A DNA stretch of 33,039 nt from a bacterium. Its GTDB lineage: Bacteria; Verrucomicrobiota; Kiritimatiellia; RFP12; UBA1067. Under the pieces are notes generated by a model. The model made no database searches and was not told the origin of the DNA. It was given only the letters and a program-made list of their open reading frames with translations. The stretch is taken from the NCBI GenBank assembly GCA_025360845.1, contig JANYBJ010000133.1:1-33039 (forward strand), given 5' to 3'. This document shows, piece after piece, positions 23,314-30,979 of this stretch. The translations under genes were made by a program, and so were the position numbers. How positions within the stretch are numbered: position 1 is the first letter of the stretch; each line of letters begins with the position of its first letter.

Positions 23314-23724
23314 TCAGAACTTGCCGATCAGTTCCATGAGGTTGCGCACGATCTGGCCGTGGCCCTCATGAACATACAAGCCCAGTTGGGCGATCAGGGA
23401 GTAAGCGATGGCGAACTGCGCAAGCGCGAAGCCCGCGATCGTGAACTGACTCACGCTGACCACCCCGACCCCGAACTGCGACAGCGTTACGATGCCGACG
23501 GCGAACTGACCGATGGCGATCACGCCCTTGGCAGGCACGGGCATGCGGTTGGGCCGGTATTTGAACGAGATGTGGAGCAAAGGCAGACCCGGAATCTCGG
23601 TTTCGGATTTATATTCGAACCCCCGCCCGTCCCATTTCTCCCTGGCCGGAAACGGCGCGCCGCAATGCGGGCAGGCCAAAGCGTCCTCTGAGACTTCATG
23701 CCGACAGTCACGACAATTTTTCAT
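23314..23724 (-). CDS. Zinc-ribbon protein with hydrophobic QF repeats
   Basis: The 136-residue protein begins with a zinc ribbon, CRDC (4-7) and CPHC (18-21). A middle segment (about 30-62) follows, and then a hydrophobic repeat region (about 65-115) in which Gln-Phe or Gln-Leu pairs recur every 8-10 residues: IGQFAVG, LSQFGVG, VSQFTIA, LAQFAIA, IAQLGLY. The spacing suggests a small solenoid or membrane-associated stack. The function is unknown. ATG 23724 has AGGAGTG about 5 nt upstream (minus strand). It opens the three-gene minus-strand run. Confidence 0.75.
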   Translation of the reverse strand: MKNCRDCRHEVSEDALACPHCGAPFPAREKWDGRGFEYKSETEIPGLPLLHISFKYRPNRMPVPAKGVIAIGQFAVGIVTLSQFGVGVVSVSQFTIAGFALAQFAIAYSLIAQLGLYVHEGHGQIVRNLMELIGKF

Positions 23725-23736
23725 GACACTCCTTTG

Positions 23737-23749
23737 GGTTGGCGGGATT
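23737..23749. other. Possible degenerate attachment-site remnant
   Basis: GGTTGGCGGGATT matches GGTGGACGGGATT from the 3' part of tRNA-Asp (26290-26302) at 11 of 13 positions. It lies exactly at the left edge of the decayed island, between the methylase fragment and the zinc-ribbon gene. The match is short and may be chance. Confidence 0.2.
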
Positions 23750-23752
23750 AGT

Positions 23753-24505
23753 TTAGATCAAAATCAGACGTTTTTTCAAGCCGGTCTCCAGCCAAACGGG
23801 AACAACAGCAAGCGGCATTTCACGCAACTCTTTAGGCTCTATCTTGTGGAGCCCCCCGCCATAGGCCCGCCCGGCATGCAACATGGCCTCGGCGGGAATG
23901 GCATTGAGCGCCTCGGCGAACTCGATCATGCGCGAGCGATCACCGCCGAGGATTTCAGCGAGTTCGGCAGTTGGGTACAGATTTAGAAAAACGTTGGTCA
24001 CGATGGCCGAGGAAAAATTCACAAAGAACCGGATCGGGCAGGAACGCTGGTCTCTTGAGCGCCCCATGTACGACACAATAAAAGGAGCGGGCTCCCTTTT
24101 CTCCTGAAAACACCATACATCGCGTTGGGAGCATAAATGTCGTTCGGGCAACCCTTGAGAGACGCCTTCTTCCAAGTAGGTCCACAAGCCGGGAAAGTTT
24201 CTTTTAACCTCATCAGGTGCCGCGGCACAATCCAACAGATACCCGAATCTATCAACCGTTGGCGTTCCGTCGGCGGCAGCCTCAATCACGGGATCATGAA
24301 CATATCGCGGACTGGGCAGGATCGGCTTCAGGTACTGTCGAGGAATCTCGTATTTTTCGATGGTTGCCCGATCAATGATGAAATAGCCGTTCGCGCCGGT
24401 CGCAATTTCCCTTCGCACCGTGAAGAGGTCTTTGAGGCGAATTCCTGCGGATGAGCTGAGGTCTGAACCGAAATGGGACATGGTCCATTTATTGGCCTGC
24501 CTCAA
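23753..24505 (-). pseudogene. DNA adenine methyltransferase, C-terminal specificity part only
   Basis: The 250-residue frame resembles the target-recognition half of Eco57I/TaqI-type N6-adenine methyltransferases: RLKDLFTVRREIATGANGYF, then the YEIPRQYLKPILPSPRYV stretch. The methyl-donor motif I and the NPPY catalytic motif, which belong to the N-terminal half, are absent. The frame opens only at TTG 24505 after a TGA, overlapping the upstream gene by 17 bp. It is most likely the remnant of a larger R-M or methyltransferase gene cut by a deletion. It cannot methylate DNA alone. Confidence 0.7.
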
Positions 24506-25020
24506 AGATGTTCCTCACTTGCTTTGGCGATTCTTTTGTCGGTGTGCACCCCAGAAAAGCAGAGTAGAAATATTTTGCCGCATCCTGCCTGCCGTCACCG
24601 GTGAGCATGTGGTCAAAGATGAAAACTGTAAAATCATCAGGTTGTGCGGTACTGGCATCTGTGATGTTCGGGTTCAGAATAAAGAAGCCGATCTTCAACA
24701 GTCTTGTTCCTTCGGCAAACAAGAGATCCTTAAGATACTCGAGAACGGTCGTTCCATCTTTTTTCAACTGTGCCCTGAGGGCTTCCGCACTATCAGCTTT
24801 CACCACTGCAACAAATCGTGACGGCATATCTTTAAAATAACACTCGCCGTCCATAAAGACGGCCGTTCCCGGCTGTATGCTTCCCGATATCTGCGCATGC
24901 ACGCTTGAAGGTGTCGTCATCGACACCCTGCAAGGCTTTGTTATCGAGATCCAGCATGGGGCACAGAAAGCCCACCGCTTCCGCTTCGCTAGTTGCAAAC
25001 AGTGCGTTTAACTTATTCAT
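24489..25020 (-). pseudogene. Nucleoid-associated protein (NA37/YejK)-like gene, frameshifted
   Basis: Two frames together encode one protein. The first, from ATG 25020 (AAAGGAG upstream), reads MNKLNALFATSEAEAVGF to VDDDTFKRACADIG; the second continues SGSIQPGTAVFMDGECYF, then LKIGFFILNP and YFYSAFLGCTP to the stop at 24489. They shift near 24891-24905, at GCATGCGCAG; removing 4 nt there would join FKRAQISGSI in one frame. The later part resembles NA37 nucleoid-associated proteins (a DxxFLGC-like end). The joined length, about 175 residues, is well below the family's usual 330 or so, so the 3' part may also be lost at the junction with the methylase fragment. The family assignment is moderate. 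Confidence 0.5.
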
Positions 25021-25054
25021 CGTGTGGTCTCCTTTCATTCGTGCGTGTAATACT

Positions 25055-26155
25055 CTACTTCGCCTTCTCCACCGCCGCCCGCAGCTCCTCCATGCGTTCA
25101 GCGTGGTCGTAGCGGGCCGCTGTTGCGTCCTCGGTCCAGCCCCCTAGCCGTTTAGCCAGATCGTCAGACACCCCCGCCTCGCTCAACCTGGTGCGGAACG
25201 TGTGCCGCCAACTGTGGAAGGTGTAGCCTTCGAAGTCGACCTTAGCCTGTTTCAGGATGTGCGAGAAGCGGCAGGACTCGTCCTTTTTCTGCAGGTTGCG
25301 GTAGACCGTCGCGTGGAGCGGCAACACGTACTCGCCTTCTGGATCGGCTCTGCGGGCCTCCTGGAGCGCCTTGAGCAACGGCTTCACGAGCGGCACCACC
25401 ACGTCGATGTTGTGCTTCTTCGTCTTGTTCGGCGTGTGGCGGATCACGCCGTCGTCCAAATCGATCTCCGCCCACGTCAGTTTCGACACCGAGCCGTACC
25501 GCAATCCCGTGTGCCGCGCGATCAGGCAGGCCAGGTGCCACCCGTTGCCCGCCTTCTTGGCGGCCTTCAGGATAGCCTGCTCCTGCTCCCGCGTGAACGG
25601 CTGGCCCCTCTCACTGTCGTTCACCTCCGGACGAACCAGAGGCCAGGGATTGGTGATCCCATCGCGCGAGCGCCGCAGCGCCTCCCACATGGCCGACAGG
25701 TCGCCCAGGATATTTTGCCGGGTCTTGCCCTTCATGCCCTCATCCGCGAGCGAGGCGGCGAACGCGGTAGCCGCCGCCCGGTCGACCGCCTCCACCTGCC
25801 CCGCTGCCGGATACTCCGTCTTCGACCAATCTGACAGCCGGCGCAAGGCGCTCGCCCGCGCGTTGAGCGTGGTCTTCTCCAGTTCCTTGCCGGTCGCCCT
25901 GAGCCACTCCGTGTAGACATGCCAGACCTGATCGATACCCAGCGAGGTTTTGACAGCCCGCCCGAGAACGGCATCCAGCATGGCGTGCAACTGATCGGCT
26001 GGCCCTTCGCGCCTGACGGCCATGAGAAACGTCTTCTCCACGACCTCGGCCTTGGCGCGATCATCGGTTTTCGTCGACTTCCGGATACGCTTCCCTTCCG
26101 GCGTCATGATCTGAAACCACCAGAATTTGCTTTTCGGCTGCTTATAGAGGGCCAT
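25055..26155 (-). CDS. Tyrosine recombinase (phage-type integrase)
   Basis: The 366-residue protein has an N-terminal arm-type DNA-binding segment (about 1-45, KSKFWWFQIMTPEGKRIRKS), a core-binding domain (about 70-170) and the catalytic domain (about 185-360). The catalytic residues are Arg219 (HTGLRYGS), Lys244, His314 and Arg317 (HSWRHTF), Trp340 in the position often held by His, and Tyr349 (AARYDH). It integrates or excises DNA by strand exchange. ATG 26155 has AAGGAG 8 nt upstream. Its gene begins 127 bp from tRNA-Asp and points away from it, the usual arrangement for an island integrated in the tRNA 3' end. Confidence 0.93.
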   Translation of the reverse strand: MALYKQPKSKFWWFQIMTPEGKRIRKSTKTDDRAKAEVVEKTFLMAVRREGPADQLHAMLDAVLGRAVKTSLGIDQVWHVYTEWLRATGKELEKTTLNARASALRRLSDWSKTEYPAAGQVEAVDRAAATAFAASLADEGMKGKTRQNILGDLSAMWEALRRSRDGITNPWPLVRPEVNDSERGQPFTREQEQAILKAAKKAGNGWHLACLIARHTGLRYGSVSKLTWAEIDLDDGVIRHTPNKTKKHNIDVVVPLVKPLLKALQEARRADPEGEYVLPLHATVYRNLQKKDESCRFSHILKQAKVDFEGYTFHSWRHTFRTRLSEAGVSDDLAKRLGGWTEDATAARYDHAERMEELRAAVEKAK

Positions 26156-26233
26156 TGTGCACGCTCCTTCCAAATAGCTGAAGTTGTTGTAACGTCAACA
26201 ATTTACCATACTTTTGCCATACCCAGCAACAAC

Positions 26234-26270
26234 AAAAAACCGTGAATTCATTGATAATTCACGGTTTTTT
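26234..26270 (-). terminator. Rho-independent terminator of tRNA-Asp
   Basis: A perfect 15-bp stem (26234-26248 with 26256-26270) closes a CATTGAT loop, with A6 at its left base and T6 at its right. It lies 13 nt beyond the 3' end of tRNA-Asp and can act in both directions, so it also insulates the integrase gene. Confidence 0.93.
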
Positions 26271-26282
26271 GAAGAAATCGAA

Positions 26283-26359
26283 TGGCGGGGTGGACGGGAT
26301 TCGAACCCGCGACCACCGGATCGACAGTCCGGTGCGCTAACCAATTGCGCCACCACCCC
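26283..26359 (-). tRNA. tRNA-Asp (GTC)
   Basis: Read on the minus strand the gene folds as a complete cloverleaf: acceptor GGGGTGG with CCACCCC, D-stem GCGC/GCGC, anticodon stem CCGGA/TCCGG with loop CTGTCGA (anticodon GTC), variable TGGTC, T-arm GCGGG-TTCGAAT-CCCGT, discriminator G and an encoded CCA (26283-26285). Its 3' end faces the integrase and is the probable integration site of the island to its left. Confidence 0.97.
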
Positions 26360-26455
26360 GCGAAAAAGTAGACGAACTGTATCAAAGACCTTCGCGTTCT
26401 GACAAGCGGAATTGAAAAAAAAGTGCGGCGCGTTTTCAGCACGTTTTCAACACGC

Positions 26456-27361
26456 TCACACCGTCAGAAAAACCGTGAGAGCAGTGACCGCATAGCAGAT
26501 CACGGTGGCGATGAGAATCTTGTCGGTGAGCATGACCTTTTCGGGGCGCCCGCCCTCGTCGTGCCGGTAGACCAGTTCGAGGTAGCGGAAGAGGCCGAAC
26601 ACGACAAACGGGATCGTCAGCCCCAGCCGGCTCGTGCCGAAGCGCTGCACCGTTTCGGCCGACAGCGTGTAGATCGCGTAGCAGACCAACGTGGCGGAGG
26701 ACGTGATGCCGATCTGCATGTCCAGCAGATAGCGGTCATATCCCGCCAGCGCCTCGCGATGCTGTTCGCCCGTATCCTCCAGCAGAATCTTCTCGTGGCG
26801 GCGCTTGCAGAGCGCCAGGAACAGCGCCAGCAGGAAGGTACACAGCAGCAGCCACGGCGAGATGCGCACCGACAGCGCCACCGCGCCCGCGATCGCGCGC
26901 AGCACGAACCCCGTCGCGATCACAAAGACGTCCACATAGGGTATCCGCTTGAGCCCGAAGGTGTAGACGAACTGCATCAGACAGTAGCCGCCCAGCACGC
27001 CCGTGAACAGGAGGGGCAGAGCGAGCGACCCGGCCATTCCGGCGGACAGCAGCGCGGCCGCCAAAGCCAGAGCCGGCCTCACGCCGACCGCGCCCGAGGC
27101 CAGCGGACGCTGCCGCTTGATGGGATGGGCGCGGTCAGCCTCGATGTCGTGCATGTCGTTGATCAGATAGACGCCGCTCGACACGCAACAGAAACAGGCC
27201 ACAGCCACGGCCACGAGCAACACCGGCGCAAGCCCCTGAACATGTGCGCTTTGACTCGGATCCCAGCGTGCGAAAAAGTAGGCGGCGGGAACCACCCCGT
27301 TCTTGATCCACTGTGCAGGCCGCAGAGCCCGAAGCCACGGCAGCGAACGCGCGGCGCTCAC
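26456..27361 (-). CDS. UbiA family prenyltransferase, decaprenyl-phosphate phosphoribosyltransferase-like
   Basis: The 301-residue integral membrane protein has LRPAQWIKNGVVPAAYFFA near the start and the metal-binding motif INDMHDIEADRAHPIKRQRP (about 67-86), followed by alternating membrane helices and KRRHEKIL in the cytoplasmic loop. It resembles the UbiA group that attaches 5-phosphoribose to a polyprenyl phosphate carrier, but other acceptors are possible. A longer frame begins at 27409. GTG 27361 is preferred because it overlaps the glycosyltransferase stop as GTGA, a coupling overlap, and gives a normal N-terminus. Confidence 0.8.
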   Translation of the reverse strand: MSAARSLPWLRALRPAQWIKNGVVPAAYFFARWDPSQSAHVQGLAPVLLVAVAVACFCCVSSGVYLINDMHDIEADRAHPIKRQRPLASGAVGVRPALALAAALLSAGMAGSLALPLLFTGVLGGYCLMQFVYTFGLKRIPYVDVFVIATGFVLRAIAGAVALSVRISPWLLLCTFLLALFLALCKRRHEKILLEDTGEQHREALAGYDRYLLDMQIGITSSATLVCYAIYTLSAETVQRFGTSRLGLTIPFVVFGLFRYLELVYRHDEGGRPEKVMLTDKILIATVICYAVTALTVFLTV

Positions 27362-28101
27362 GCCGGTCCTCCCGCACGCGGCGAGCGGCGGAACCCGCAC
27401 CGCCCCCACAGCCGCAGCACCATCATCACCGCTTCGGACGCGATGTTGGCCCGCATCTTCGAATAGCCCGCGCGCCGATCCTCGAAAACGATCGGCACCT
27501 CTTGGATCTTAAAGCCTTTCATCCACGCCGTGTGCGTCATCTCGATCTGGAAGGAGTAGCCGCTGGAGGTGATGCGGTCGAGGTCGATCGCCTGCAGGAC
27601 GGCCCGGCGGAAGCACTTGAAGCCGCCCGTCGGATCGTACACCGGCATGCCGGTGATCACCTTCACGTACTTGGCCGCACCGGTTGAAAGCAGCAGCCGG
27701 CTCATCGGCCAATTCATCACCCGGACGCCGCCGATGTAGCGCGAGCCCAACACCAGATCGGCGCCCGCATACGCCGTCTGCAACAGGCTCGGCAAGGCCG
27801 CCGGGTCGTGCGAGAAGTCGCAGTCCATTTCGCAGATCAGCGTGTAGTCGCGCGCCAGCGCCCATTTGAACCCCGCGATGTAGGCACGTCCCAACCCCTC
27901 CTTGCCCGCACGATGCATCACGGACACACGTGGCTCGCGCGCCGCGATCTCGTCCTCCAACGCGCCTGTCCCGTCCGGCGAATTGTCGTCCACAAACAGG
28001 ATGTGCGCCTCGGGCACCTGTCTCAGAATCGCCTCCGAAATGGCAGCCACATTCTCCCGTTCGTCGTACGTCGGTATGATGATCAAGGCTTTCTCTGTCA
28101 T
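27358..28101 (-). CDS. Polyprenol monophosphomannose synthase-like GT2 glycosyltransferase
   Basis: The 247-residue protein resembles Dpm1-type enzymes that move a hexose from a nucleotide sugar to polyprenyl phosphate. It has IIIPTYDERENV (7-18), VDDNSPDGT (37-45), HRAGKEGLGRAY (63-74), the DxD metal site MDCDFSHDP (92-100) and SRYIGG, with FEDRRAGYSKM near the C-terminus. No C-terminal membrane helices are seen, so it is the short form. The UbiA gene follows with a 4-nt overlap; the two would load sugars on the same lipid carrier. The start ATG 28101 lies 10 nt behind TATACT. Confidence 0.9.
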   Translation of the reverse strand: MTEKALIIIPTYDERENVAAISEAILRQVPEAHILFVDDNSPDGTGALEDEIAAREPRVSVMHRAGKEGLGRAYIAGFKWALARDYTLICEMDCDFSHDPAALPSLLQTAYAGADLVLGSRYIGGVRVMNWPMSRLLLSTGAAKYVKVITGMPVYDPTGGFKCFRRAVLQAIDLDRITSSGYSFQIEMTHTAWMKGFKIQEVPIVFEDRRAGYSKMRANIASEAVMMVLRLWGRCGFRRSPRAGGPA

Positions 28102-28111
28102 TTGGGCGATG

Positions 28112-28117
28112 AGTATA
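28112..28117 (-). promoter_or_regulatory. Candidate -10 box of the GT2-UbiA operon
   Basis: TATACT on the minus strand (28117-28112) lies in the palindrome GAGTATACTC and ends 10 nt before ATG 28101. A weak TGGAAA -35 box is 18 bp further upstream. The leader would be only a few nucleotides and has no ribosome binding site. Confidence 0.4.
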
Positions 28118-28187
28118 CTCGTTTTAACAGAGGCTTTTCCATCGATTTTTCATTGACCCTCCCGTCTTTTCCGATGCCCCGCACCCC

Positions 28188-28216
28188 TTGACTATCGATG
28201 CGTAGTATGGTGTACT
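28188..28216 (+). promoter_or_regulatory. Candidate grpE promoter
   Basis: TTGACT (28188-28193) and TGTACT (28211-28216) are exactly 17 bp apart, and TGG directly before the -10 box forms an extended -10. No CIRCE-type inverted repeat is visible nearby. Confidence 0.5.
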
Positions 28217-28220
28217 GGTG

Positions 28221-28256
28221 TTTCTTTCCGACCTCTCCTTTCTTTCGGATCTGTCA
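28221..28256. repeat. 18-bp tandem repeat, two imperfect units
   Basis: Positions 28221-28238 and 28239-28256 match at 14 of 18 positions (TTTCTTTC followed by C/G GA C/T CT). It lies in the untranslated leader of grpE. All four differences fall at every third base, so both units would read FLSDLS in the frame starting at 28218, but that frame has no recognised product. Confidence 0.5.
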
Positions 28257-28321
28257 AGGAGTCGGGACCGCGTCGGCGCGGCCATGCGTCGCACCGCACA
28301 AACCCAAAGGACGCTTACGTC

Positions 28322-28957
28322 ATGTTCAGCAAAAGCAAAGACAAAAACAAGCACCACGACAACTTCGAGCAACCGGGGGCGAGCCCCCAGGCTGAGGCCG
28401 TTCCGGCCCAGACCGAACCCGCGGCTCAACCTGCCGTGCCAGAACCCGCCCCCGTCGCCGAGCCGCCCAAACCCGCCACCGAAGCGCAGGAACTCGCAGC
28501 CCTCAAGGACCGCTACACCCGCCTGATGGCCGATTTCGACAACTTCCGCAAGCGCCAGACCCGCGAACGCGAGGAGTGGATCAAACGCGCCAACGAGGAA
28601 CTTCTCGGCGATCTCATTCCCGTTGTCGACCACCTCGAACTCGCTCTCGACAAGACGTCCAGCCCGACCGACCCGTTTGCGTCCGGCGTGAAGATGGTTT
28701 ACGACCAGTTCATCGCCCTGCTCGAGCGCAACGGCGTCACGCCGCTCGATGCCAAAGGACAGCCCTTTAACCCCGATTTTCACGAGGCCCTTTCCCAGAT
28801 GAGTTCGGCCGTCGTCCCCGCCAACGTCGTGATCGACCAGTTCCGCCGCGGCTGGCTCCTGTTCGGACGCCTCTTGCGGCCCGCCCAGGTCATCGTCTCT
28901 TCCGGCGCACCCGACCCGGAACAGGCCGCCTCAGAAAACGAGAGCGTCTCGGACTAG
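28322..28957 (+). CDS. grpE: Co-chaperone GrpE
   Basis: The 211-residue protein is the nucleotide-exchange factor of DnaK. An N-terminal disordered Pro/Ala/Glu-rich part (about 1-58) precedes the coiled-coil (ALKDRYTRLMADFDNFRKRQ, then TREREEWIKRANEELLGDLI) and the beta domain ending in GWLLFGRLLRPAQVIVSSG. ATG 28322 has AAAGGA about 9 nt ahead. dnaJ follows after 44 nt, while dnaK is not in the window. The long disordered N-terminus is greater than in most GrpE proteins. Confidence 0.96.
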   Translation: MFSKSKDKNKHHDNFEQPGASPQAEAVPAQTEPAAQPAVPEPAPVAEPPKPATEAQELAALKDRYTRLMADFDNFRKRQTREREEWIKRANEELLGDLIPVVDHLELALDKTSSPTDPFASGVKMVYDQFIALLERNGVTPLDAKGQPFNPDFHEALSQMSSAVVPANVVIDQFRRGWLLFGRLLRPAQVIVSSGAPDPEQAASENESVSD

Positions 28958-29001
28958 AGCCCCTGTATTTTCATTCTTAACTCCTCATTCCGATTTTTCC
29001 T

Positions 29002-30186
29002 ATGGCAACCAAACGCGATTATTATGAAGTGCTCGGCGTCAGCAAAAGCGCCTCAGCGGATGAACTGAAAAAAGCGTACCGCAAACTCGCCATGCAGTTC
29101 CACCCCGACCGCAACCCTGACAACAAAGAGGCTGCGGACAAGTTCAAGGAGACCTGCGAGGCGTACGAGGTCCTAAGCGATCCTGACAAGCGCCAGCGCT
29201 ACGACCAGTACGGCCACGACGGCATGAAGTCCACCTTCGGCCCCGGCGGGTTCGATTTCGGACGCGACTTCACCCACTCCGGCGACTTTCAAGACGTCTT
29301 CGAAAGCCTGTTCGGCGGCGGGTTTGGCGACCTCTTCGGCGGGGGCGGCGGACGCAGAAAATCCCGCAACCCCAACGCCGCCCAGCACGGCGACGACCTG
29401 CGCTTCGACCTCGAGATCGATTTCGAAGAGGCGCTGTTCGGCTCGGAGCGCGAGGTCGATCTCACCGTCAACGACGCCTGCGAAACCTGTAAAGGCTCGG
29501 GCGCGGCCTCCGGCGCCACCCGCGAGCCTTGCCGCCAGTGCGGCGGCCATGGCTTCGTGGTGGTCGGCGGCGGCTTCATCCAGATGCGCCAAACCTGCCC
29601 CGTCTGCAACGGCGAAGGCTCCATCATCCGCAACCCCTGCAAGAAGTGCAGCGGCACCGGCCGCGTGAAAACGCCGCGCCACATCGCCCTGCGCATCCCC
29701 AAAGGCGTCGAGACCGGCTCGCGCCTGCGCCTCACAGGCAAAGGCGAGAGCGGCCTGCGCGGCGGTCCGGCCGGCGATCTGTATGTCGTGCTTCACGTGC
29801 GCGAGCACGACGTGTTCCAGCGGCAGGGCGACGATCTCGCCTGCACCGTCTACGTCTCGCCCGTGGTCGCGGCCGTCGGCGGCGACATCAACATACCGAC
29901 ACCCGACGGCCACGCCCGCATCAAGCTGCCCGCCGGCACGCCCAACGGCAAGGTCTTCCGCCTGCGCGACAAGGGCATGCCCAGCCTCAACGGCGGCTGC
30001 GGCGACCTTCACGTGCGGGTCGAACTCGAGGTTCCCGCGCACCTCTCCTCCAAGCAGAGAAAGCTGCTCGAAGAGTTCGCGGCCCAAACCTCAACCGACA
30101 ACTTCCCGGAAGCCGCGAAACAGAACAGGCAGATCGACACCTTCTTCGCCCGCCGCGACGCCCTGCGCAAACACGCCTCCAAATGA
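29002..30186 (+). CDS. dnaJ: Chaperone DnaJ
   Basis: The 394-residue protein is a type I DnaJ. The J-domain (about 4-70) has [20 protein letters not shown] and HPD at 34-36. A Gly/Phe-rich linker (about 75-120) follows, then the zinc centre (about 160-226) with [24 protein letters not shown] and CKKCSGTG, and the C-terminal substrate-binding domains. It delivers clients to DnaK and stimulates its ATPase. It stands 44 nt behind grpE and 52 nt ahead of rsmE on the same strand, a probable operon. No strong ribosome binding site is seen. Confidence 0.97.
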   Translation: MATKRDYYEVLGVSKSASADELKKAYRKLAMQFHPDRNPDNKEAADKFKETCEAYEVLSDPDKRQRYDQYGHDGMKSTFGPGGFDFGRDFTHSGDFQDVFESLFGGGFGDLFGGGGGRRKSRNPNAAQHGDDLRFDLEIDFEEALFGSEREVDLTVNDACETCKGSGAASGATREPCRQCGGHGFVVVGGGFIQMRQTCPVCNGEGSIIRNPCKKCSGTGRVKTPRHIALRIPKGVETGSRLRLTGKGESGLRGGPAGDLYVVLHVREHDVFQRQGDDLACTVYVSPVVAAVGGDINIPTPDGHARIKLPAGTPNGKVFRLRDKGMPSLNGGCGDLHVRVELEVPAHLSSKQRKLLEEFAAQTSTDNFPEAAKQNRQIDTFFARRDALRKHASK

Positions 30187-30238
30187 CCTTCGGATCGACT
30201 GCCTTCAGCCTAAAAGTCTTCAGCCTATCTACCTGAAC

Positions 30239-30973
30239 ATGCACCGCTGCCTCGTCAAGACCGAAGAGCTGCTCGCCGACGCGTTTACGCTCGGACGCGA
30301 TGAGGCGCGTCACCTGCAGACCGTGCTGCGCGTCAAGCCCGGCGAGCGCGTGACCCTCTTCGACAGCCAGGGCCGCACGCGCGATGCAGTCATCACGTCC
30401 GCCGAGAGGCACGGGCTCTCGCTGACCGCCGAAGCGGCCGTGCAAGTGCACCCGTGCCCCTCTTGCACCCTCACGCTCTTCGCCTGCGTCAGCAAAGGCA
30501 GCCGCATGGACTGGACCGTCGAGAAAGCGGTTGAACTCGGCGTCGGCTGCATCGTGCCGGTCATCTCCGACCGCACCATCGTGCGCCTCGACGCGGATGA
30601 CGGCATCGCCAAGGCCGCCCGCTGGTCGCGCGTGGCGGAAGAGGCCGCCCGCCAATGCGGCGCGACCTGGCTTCCCGTCATCCTCCCACCCTCCCCTTTC
30701 AAGACCTGTTTGCCGATCGTGACCCAAACCGCCCCGGTGTTTGTGGCCGCGCTCACCCCCGCCGCGAAGCCGCTGCGCGAGGCGCTTGCCGCCCACGCCG
30801 AACCGCCGCCGCGCGCGGGCTGGTTCGTCGGACCGGAAGGCGACTTCACGCCCGCCGAACTCGACGCGCTGCTGGCCGCCGGCGCGATTCCCGTGAGCCT
30901 CGGCCAGCAGGTCCTGCGCGCCGAAACCGCCTGCCTCTACGGACTCTGCGCCCTCAACTGCGCCTGGCTGTAA
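30239..30973 (+). CDS. rsmE: 16S rRNA (uracil-1498-N3)-methyltransferase
   Basis: The 244-residue SPOUT methyltransferase modifies U1498 of 16S rRNA. The N-terminal PUA-like part contains EARHLQTVLRVKPGERVTLF, and the C-terminal trefoil knot has VGPEGDFTPAEL (197-208, with Asp where many relatives have Gly) and SLGQQVLRAETA (220-231). The frame is open far upstream, inside dnaJ; ATG 30239 gives the family's length and N-terminus. It follows dnaJ by 52 nt, a common neighbour order, and precedes the xylanase gene by 6 nt. Confidence 0.93.
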   Translation: MHRCLVKTEELLADAFTLGRDEARHLQTVLRVKPGERVTLFDSQGRTRDAVITSAERHGLSLTAEAAVQVHPCPSCTLTLFACVSKGSRMDWTVEKAVELGVGCIVPVISDRTIVRLDADDGIAKAARWSRVAEEAARQCGATWLPVILPPSPFKTCLPIVTQTAPVFVAALTPAAKPLREALAAHAEPPPRAGWFVGPEGDFTPAELDALLAAGAIPVSLGQQVLRAETACLYGLCALNCAWL

Positions 30974-30979
30974 CCCATT

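Noticed and set aside
28130-28321. CIRCE/HrcA-type operator ahead of grpE
   Set aside because: No TTAGCACTC-N9-GAGTGCTAA-like inverted repeat is present in the leader.
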